Below, one piece after another: positions 57,380-64,000 of a stretch of 64,000 bases of DNA. A program made the position numbers and the translations under genes. The notes under the pieces are model-generated. The model ran no database searches. It had not been told where the DNA came from and was given only the letters and a program-made list of their open reading frames with translations. Location of the stretch: positions 302,694,167 to 302,758,166 of the forward strand of contig CM041779.1 in assembly GCA_023374045.1 (NCBI GenBank), read 5' to 3'. Origin of the DNA: Limonium bicolor. Its lineage: Eukaryota > Streptophyta > Magnoliopsida > Caryophyllales > Plumbaginaceae. The number at the start of each line of letters is the position of its first letter. Position 1 is the first letter of the stretch.

Positions 57380-60300
57380 ATGGACGATCCAGTTGGACAG
57401 CTCATCACGACTGGAGAAGTTGAACCACCACAGCAGACGAGACGAGCTAAGCGGGTCACACGTGGTGGTAAGAAGGCTTCGAGGAAGTCCGCGACAGAAC
57501 AAGAGGCTGAGGCTGGCCCATCACAGCAAGCTGAAGAGCCAACAACTAATTCATCATCTCAGACAAAACCAAAAAACGGGGTGCCACACGAGCGCTGAAG
57601 GCAAACAAAGGCCCCCCACGAAGCCGGTGCGCTTCAATGAGTACCTGCAGCCGAACGGAGAATGGAAGAAGGATTTTGTTGCTTACTCGGGGCATCTGGT
57701 TAAGACATACTGCAATATCAACCACAATTGGAAGATGGTGCCTAAGGCGTTGAAGGAGACCATGTTTCAGCGTCTTCAGGTAAACGATCACACATCTTTA
57801 ATAGTATATTTGTTTTAATATAAATGCAAGAGTTGCTTATAATGTGTCACTAATCTTGCGTTCGTGTATGTAGGATAAATTTTGCGTAGATCCCTCTCAT
57901 AAGGACCATGTGCTACAAGCAATGGGTCGACAGTTTCGGGACCATAGGCATCTGCTTGCCGACAAGTATATCTACAATGCGAGCGATGTAGAGGACCCGG
58001 ATGATCCAGAAGCAACAAGTGATGTAAGGCCACCGTGGGAGGTGTACGATGGTATCACAGAAGAGCAGTGGACGCAGTTCGTTGAGGCTCGTCACACCGA
58101 GGAGTTTAAGGTGCATTTGTTGTGTTGTTCTCTCATTCATATGATATCAATTATTATAAATTGTCTCACATATATATATGTAATTTAAATTTTTTGTAGG
58201 CTCTTCGTGCGCAACAGCAAGCGAACACGAAAAAAATTTGTACCCTCATCACTTGGGCGGCAAGGGTATCGCCGAGCGTACCATAGAGTGGGAGAAACAA
58301 GGTCTACTACCATCAGATGTACCTCTGAGTGCCAGTGACAAGAGGATGAAAATATGGAAACTCAGTCGCATTCCCAAAAAATCCAATCCTGAAAATCCTC
58401 AGTATGATGAGGCCACGACAGCCGTTATAAGTCAAATGGTGAGTTAAAATTTTAAAAGAGTATAATGATTGTTAATTCAAAGTTGAAAATTTGGTTTGTG
58501 TGACTTTCTACTAATTTGTAATGACATTTGTATAATTCATAACAGGATGAGTTGAGCTCTCAAGTGTCCCAGGGTACTTGGACTCCTGTCAGGCACCATG
58601 ATCCTCTTTCTCGTGCTCTCGGAAAGACGGATCATCCAGGCCGTGCTATCGGTTTTGGTGGCCAAGTTGGAATCCGTCAAGCTTTTGGAAATCCCGGTTC
58701 CAGGCAAGGCGTCCAAGGTAACACGATGACATACGAAGAGCATTTGGCAAAAACAGCTGATATGAAGGAGTAGTGGATCGCTGAAGCTATGGCCAGAATG
58801 CGAGCCGAGATGTTTAGCAGTGAAGAAGTTTCTAGACCACCGGTTCCCCCACCCGTTCAGACAGAGACTACACCTGTGCGGAGGAGTAGCGTCCAATCGG
58901 TTGATCCGTTTCCGTATGCATCTCTCAAGGTTAGACTAACTTGCTGATTATAATGCATGAAAATTTAATCTTTCACTTGGTGTTAGCAATTTAGAAAACT
59001 GTCTAAACATGCATTTTCCATATAATTTTCAGACCCTACTGACTGCACGTTGCTCTTAAATATTGGTGATGAGAATGTTACGGTTGCGTGGGGCAAGTTG
59101 TTTCCCTCTACTCATACCGATATAGTGAACGGTCAACAGCTTAGAGTAACCATGTTAGGGTGCTTGTGGATGATTACGAGTCTCAATATGGTGATGTTGG
59201 GTTGCCGGTTCCTTTCCCTGGTGTATGTACAGTGCGTGCGTCCCAAACTTATACAATTCAGTGGCCGGTTCACTTGGTCAGACTCGCGGGGCAGGTAAGC
59301 GAACTGAACAATATATTCTCTGAAATTGTTTTCTTTTACAATATAGTCTAGTTGTATAACGTTATAGGCTTAATTAATTTATTAGGAAAACATTACACCC
59401 AAATCTGATAAGAGGAAAGGAAAGAGTATTGCTCAACCAGTTCCTGCCCCTTCTGTTCCTTCAAAGGCATCGATATGCAATGTCAAAATTAGAGATAAAT
59501 TAGTGCCACAAAACATACTCGATCGCTTGTCTCCTAATCTAGCAATCCTGCACGCGGCATTACTGATGACGCCTCCTGATCATGATGCGATTACATTAAC
59601 CGTCGATCAGATGATGTTTCATTATGAGGAAGGTTCTGTGATAGACATTTATATGAACGATTTTGTGGATGTATTCAACCGGGATTGGCTGAATGTATCA
59701 ATCATCAAGTCAGCCATGGTGTGAGTGATTACTACCTGTACATATTTGAATTGAATTTTAAATTAGTGTTGATGAAATGTTAAATCCCTAACGATATTGT
59801 CTTTATGGTGAAGACATGTGCAATATAAGGCAGTCAAAGAACATGGCAACAACGATTTCGGTTACTTGTGTCCTGCTATGTGCTCCCAGGCGAATATGTC
59901 AAGTGACCTCGAGCGTATTGTGCAATACTTAGCAACGCTCTACACTGTGGGAACAAGTCTTACGTTATGCTACCGGTTCATCAAGGGTAACTTCATCTTC
60001 CGTTGCTATTTATATGATGATCATTTAATTGTATTCAATTAATGGTATTCTAATACGTGAACAGCCAACACTGGTCTTTACTAGTGTTGTCAATGAAGAA
60101 CCCTAGGATTTTTCAGTTTGACTCACTTGGTAGGAGTGCCAAGAGACCAATGATAGCGGCAATGCTTGTAAAGTGAGTTGTTTATCTTGTAGAATAATGT
60201 TTATTACTTAATCTTTTTACTGGAAACTTGTAACTTAATATGTCTATTAACCTATATGTTTGGTTTAATTTAGCGCATTTAAAGCTTCATTGATGTCATT

Positions 60301-60722
60301 GGGAAAACCATCGAAGAATAACAACATCCCATGGAACATTGTCAAGGTATATAATTGTGTTAATTGGTGTACGTAGTGTAGGAATACTTGTAAAGTCTTG
60401 AAAGAATGATGTTGAACATGTATGTATATATGTACAGTGTCCAGTGCAACCTGGAGGTTCTGAATGTGGATACTATGTCATGAGGTTTATGCATGACATA
60501 GTAGACGCGACGACATTTTTACCAGAGAAATCATTAGACAAGATAAGATTTGTTTAATGTTTTGGATATATACCTTCGTATGTTGTTATACTTGTAGCTT
60601 ATAATTAATGTTGTTTTTTACTCCAGGCTTTTGAAACGGCCGTATCGAATTATGAAGATCCACAAATTGTCGAGATTCTTGAAGATTGGGCAGAATACAT
60701 CATCACAAACTTCGTTACTTGA
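57380..60722 (+). pseudogene. CACTA second gene with C-terminal Ulp1-like (C48) cysteine protease domain
   Basis: A multi-exon gene. Readable exons: 57380-57779, 57874-58110, 58200-58438, 58546-58929, 59033-59294, 59386-59720, about 59814-59986, 60065-60172, 60274-60346, 60437-60555 (end uncertain) and 60627-60722, mostly with GT and AG borders. The N-terminus is basic and Ser/Gln-rich (TRRAKRVTRGGKKASRKS). The middle has the plant transposase-like domain (PVRFNEYLQPNGEW, WEVYDGITEEQW). The C-terminus has the protease residues: His in QHWSLLVL, Asp in FQFDSLG, Gln and Cys in CPVQPGGSECGYYVM. Frameshifts near 57590 and in a poly-A run near 58235, and a TAG at 58771, break it. Ulp1-type domains in plant transposons are known, with role unclear; desumoylation is inferred. 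Confidence 0.75.
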
Positions 60723-60955
60723 ATTTGCGTTTGTAGCAGAATAGTTGTAACTCATGACATTTGTAGTTACTGTATAAAGTTATCAGTATTGTAATATTAC
60801 GGTATATTTTTACATATATGATTTAGTTAATTTGTTAAGTAAGTTGTTGGGCTGTGACCCGGCCCCGTTTGATGGCCGTAGAATGTGAAATTGATTGCCC
60901 ATTTGTGCTGGCAGTGTGATATATGTGATACACATGCAGGTCTGCTTGAAACATT

Positions 60956-61083
60956 GAGGTGTTCATATGGTATATAGAGAGCTACCCTGGTGGAAAAAAA
61001 ATGGACCTATCTCGGTGGTTGTACAAAGAACCGCCGAAATAGACATTACCAGGGTAACTCTCTATATACCATATGAACACCTC
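60956..61083. repeat. 36-bp fold-back palindrome at CACTA/LTR D junction
   Basis: The arm starting GAGGTGTTCATATGG (60956-60991) is inverted at 61048-61083 with one mismatch, around a 56-bp loop that contains two subterminal CACTA motifs. LTR D resumes at the last bases (CTCAAATT). Confidence 0.95.
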
Positions 61084-63112
61084 AAATTAATTTTGACCTA
61101 ACTCTAATTCGTTAAGTTTTCTAGACATTACCAAATCACCCCAACCTTTCATATTTACGTCTCTACCCTTATTTCCTTACAAATTTCGGTTTTGCCCCTC
61201 AATCTTCCAGAACTTAAATAATTGCCCAAAATTTGATTTCAATTTCCGAAAGTTCCCAATTCATTTCGGTAACCCTAGTTCACAAATTCAGAATCCTAAC
61301 TCACCAGATTCGGAAATCCTAATTCAATCTCAAATGTCCAGAAACATTAATTTGATTTGAAAACCCCAATTACATGTTCGACAACTCTAATTACAGAATT
61401 TCAGAATTCTAAGGTTCCAATCGAAACCCTAATTTTCACTCAAATCGTACCCAAATTTCCAGCAACTTAAATTTCAAATTCAGAACTCTAATTCCTTTAA
61501 TTTTCCCATTCGATTTCAACTTCAGAAGCACTCAAAATTACCTTGCAATTTTTGGAACAATTTTCAGCACCAATTACCCACTAAATTCCCAGAAAATTAA
61601 TTTCAAAACCCTAAAAAAAAATTTCGATTGAACAGCCCCAATTCACATTCAATCTCAGAAATCCTAAATTTAATTTATCCAGAAATACGTAAACTTCTCT
61701 ACTAACTTTTCAGAACCCTTAACCGAATTTAGGGTTCTAATTACGCAGTATAGAACTTCATACTTGCAAATTTTAAAGTCCAGTACAAATATCGTTCATA
61801 GTTGTAGTTCATAAGCTACAAAAGTTGAAAAATTCAAACTACCACAAACATCCACATCGCACAAGAACTAGCCAGAAATTGTACAAATTTTCACAAGTAA
61901 AATCGGCGTTAAACGCCGAGACACGGAGAGGGGAAAGGGGGATGATTTCTTCTAAGTTTTCAGTTTAGATGTTCACCTAAATCGAACTACCAAACTTAAC
62001 AAAATGAAAATGAAAACAAAGTGGACTAATATACACCTTGGAATGTTTCCAAAAGTGGGTGGCTGGCTCTAAACGGAACTCTAGATCTGGCCTTCCTCTG
62101 GCGCACTGCTCGCGGTTCCCTCCGAATTTAGCAAAGAAGATGAGTTCTAGGTCTCACGGTGATGCTCCTTGTTCGTCCGCCAGTGAGAGATTTTGAATAG
62201 ATTGAGGAAGAACAGAAGAGAAGGTGTTCTCGTTTGGGTGAGAAGAAGAAGATGAATGAAGAGAGGTGCGGTGAAACAAGAAGAATAGAGGGCAGTAGAT
62301 TTGCAAGTTTAGGGTTGTGATTTTCGTGAGTGTAGACGATGAAGATGAGAACAAGAGAGGGATGGGGCGGCGGTATTCAAGAGAGGCGCAGAACACAACC
62401 TTTTTTTTCCAGTTAGGGTTGCAACATTACCGTAAGTGAAAGAATGAGAGGATTAGATTTAGTAGGGATGGGCTGTATTACAACCGAAAATGAAGAGTAT
62501 TGATTGGGCCGGCCCAGTCATTCTGGGTGGGTCGGCCTACTTAATTTTTTTTTGTTTATAAAATGTTACTCATATTTGTCGTTTCTAACTCGTTTTAAAC
62601 CCGCTTTTTATGCTGTTTGTGACACAATGTCCCGTTTAACGAGACGAATCATTTTATGATTCTAAATTTTTATTTTTAACCAATAATTATTATTGGTATT
62701 TATAAATTATAATAATTAGTATTTAATTTCTAATTGGTTTACGTTTTGCCATTTTAGGCGAAAACGCGACGTCTTTTATTCCGACTACTTAACCAATTTT
62801 TGAATGCCTCCAAAATTACCCAAATAACTTTATAAGGTGTCTAAGGCCTTGTTTTCACTTCTAAAATATTGTGACACATTTTTCGGTGTAAAAATGATAA
62901 TTATATTTTCGGTAATATTTCTTTTTCTAAACATCCTCAGTGGCGTTTATGCTTCGTTAATGTTTCCTAACGACTTTTTAGGGTATAAATAAATATTATT
63001 ATATTCCCTTTTTACTTATTTCAGGATATTTAATTCCTTAATCTCTCATTAATTAATTTATTATTTGATTAATTTATTATTAATTAAAGTAATTAATATT
63101 TGGGATATTTCA
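61084..63112 (-). repeat. 5' LTR of D, outer 2.0 kb
   Basis: Aligns with 39832-41863 with a few percent difference and similar length. Ends GATATTTCA at 63112, followed by duplication ATGCT (63113-63117). Its 80-codon minus-strand frame (62154-62396) is shared with the other LTR (40877-41146) at different length and is probably not a gene. Confidence 0.9.
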
Positions 63113-63117
63113 ATGCT
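63113..63117. other. Target-site duplication of element D, right copy (ATGCT)
   Basis: Same five bases as 36619-36623. Confidence 0.9.
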
Positions 63118-63182
63118 TGAGTGATACCCCAAAATTTTGGATCTTAAAAGACCCCGCATGTAGTTGAAAACCAACAAATTGT

Positions 63183-63600
63183 GTCGAGCTGTTCTAAGGC
63201 GCTGACTACCTATGAGTAAAGTGAAAGGATGTCTAGCAATTCTAAGGCGTCGACCACCTAAAGGTAAAAATGAAGTAATGTCGGACTATTCTAAGGCGCC
63301 GACTACCTATAAGGATGATATGATGTTAGGGTATTCTAAGGCGTTGACTACCTATAGTGAATGAGATGATGTCAAGCTATTCTAAGGCGTTGATTACCTA
63401 TAATGAATGAAAAGATGTCAAGCTATTCTAGGCGTTGACTACCTATAATGAATGAAATGATGTCAAGCTATTCTAAGGCGTTGACTACCTATGATGAATG
63501 AAATGATGTCAAGCTATTCTAAGGCGCTGACTACCTAAAGTGAAATAAAGTATGCCGAAAATTCTAAGGTGTCGGGAACCTGTAATGCAAATGTAAATGT
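63183..63600. repeat. 46-bp minisatellite in element F, about nine copies
   Basis: Core ATTCTAAGGCGTTGACTACC with variable AATGAATGAAATGAT-type spacers. Outer units are more diverged than central ones, as expected from unequal exchange. Confidence 0.9.
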
Positions 63601-64000
63601 CATGCAGAAGAAGATGATATGATGATGATGCTCGGATGCTTCTAGGGACCGAAACCCGTTCCAATGCTCCTGGTTGGTATACTATGGGGACTTATTACCT
63701 CTGCCCACCAACTAGGGTACTGGGATAACTTCTAGATTACCAAGGGGACTTATTACCACTGCCCACAAGTTGTTTCTCCTTAAAAGTTTACATGAAGATG
63801 GAGACTTATTGCCTCTACCCCCACCAACTTGGATCACACTCTTTCTCATACTTGTCTCGCACTGAAGATGATAGTAGGTCTCATACTGGTCTCGCACTAG
63901 ATGATGATGCTCGGTCTCGCATTGAATAATGAAAATGCTAGGTCACGCACTGAATGAAGAAAATGCTAGGTCTCGAACTAAAGTCTCGAAAATGATGGGT
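63601..64000. repeat. Further short tandem repeats in element F
   Basis: Three diverged blocks with GGGGACTTATTACC(T/A)CTGCCC (about 63685-63830), then about six blocks with GGTCTCGCACTGAA and GAAAATGCTA (63855 to the end). Probably untranslated region of a Tat-like gypsy element. It runs off the window. Confidence 0.75.

Larger units (their letters stand above)
51923..61083 (+). mobile_element. CACTA (En/Spm) DNA transposon with damaged right end
   Basis: The left end begins CACTAGTACAAAAATGACC. Subterminal repeats of CTATTTCGGCGGTT in both orientations follow to about 52190. Two genes lie inside: a TNP2-type transposase (53928-57210) and a Ulp1-type gene (57380-60722). The right terminal repeat, expected to end in TAGTG, is absent; a 36-bp fold-back (60956-61083) meets LTR D sequence instead. 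About 9.2 kb remains. As read it cannot transpose, because the right end and the transposase are both broken. Confidence 0.9.
36624..63112 (-). mobile_element. Nested Tekay-like LTR retrotransposon without recognisable coding (element D)
   Basis: On the minus strand: 5' LTR (63112 to 61084, 51922 to 51507, and 47131 to 47083, interrupted twice), primer site near 47078, internal region 47082-41864, polypurine tract 41880-41864, and 3' LTR 41863-36624. Perfect 5-bp duplication ATGCT at both outer ends. Total span is 26.5 kb because a solo LTR (E) and a CACTA element are inserted in the 5' LTR. The 5.2-kb internal region shows no gag or pol on either strand, so D would need proteins from a relative. 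Confidence 0.85.

Noticed and set aside
63183..63600. CRISPR-like look of regularly spaced repeats.
   Set aside because: Repeats are tandem with diverging spacers of the same family, in a plant genome, with no cas genes.

Overview
This window is repeat-rich nuclear DNA from a flowering plant, most likely a eudicot. The evidence is plant-type Ty3/gypsy chromoviruses, copia LTRs, a TRIM, a CACTA transposon with plant-type TNP2 and Ulp1 genes, initiator-tRNA-Met primer sites, and one split host gene. A 500-base run of N looks like a fixed-length scaffold join, so the two sides need not be true neighbours. Nothing suggests bacteria: there are no operons, rRNA genes or CRISPR arrays.

Layout. (1) 1-4456: the 3' end of a Reina-like chromovirus (element G) with a frameshifted gag-pol. 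(2) 5185-7002, minus strand: six exons of the polyadenylation factor CstF-50, with the remaining exons cut off by G. (3) 7100-7345: the end of a copia-type 5' LTR plus primer site, running into the N gap. (4) 7846-19841: element A, a non-coding LTR element with about 6.8-kb LTRs around only 674 bp of internal DNA. It sits inside (5) element B, a decayed Tekay/Del-type chromovirus (19842-31287) whose gag-protease linker holds a captured AlkB-like dioxygenase retrocopy. The 3' LTR of B holds a solo copia LTR. (6) 31288-32215: a 63-bp minisatellite and a small TRIM. (7) 32216-36623 and 63113-64000: an older minus-oriented LTR element (F) with palindromes and tandem repeats, split by (8) element D, 36624-63112, minus strand. 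D is a Tekay-like element with long LTRs and no recognisable coding DNA, bounded by the target duplication ATGCT. One LTR of D contains a solo LTR (E, 47132-51506, duplication ATAAT) and a CACTA element (51923-61083) with decayed TNP2 and a better preserved Ulp1-protease gene.

The apparent insertion order is F, then D, then E and CACTA on the right; and B, then A and the copia solo LTR on the left. The long-LTR elements share three features that standard annotation would not name: a primer site folded into a perfect hairpin that mimics the tRNA 3' end (A and D), a duplicated polypurine tract bracketing the 3' untranslated region (A, B and D), and a hairpin followed by a CAG acceptor-like site near the LTR 3' end (A, B, D and E). 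With the AlkB capture and the fold-back deletion at the CACTA right end, these are the most interesting observations. No gene in the window looks fully intact.
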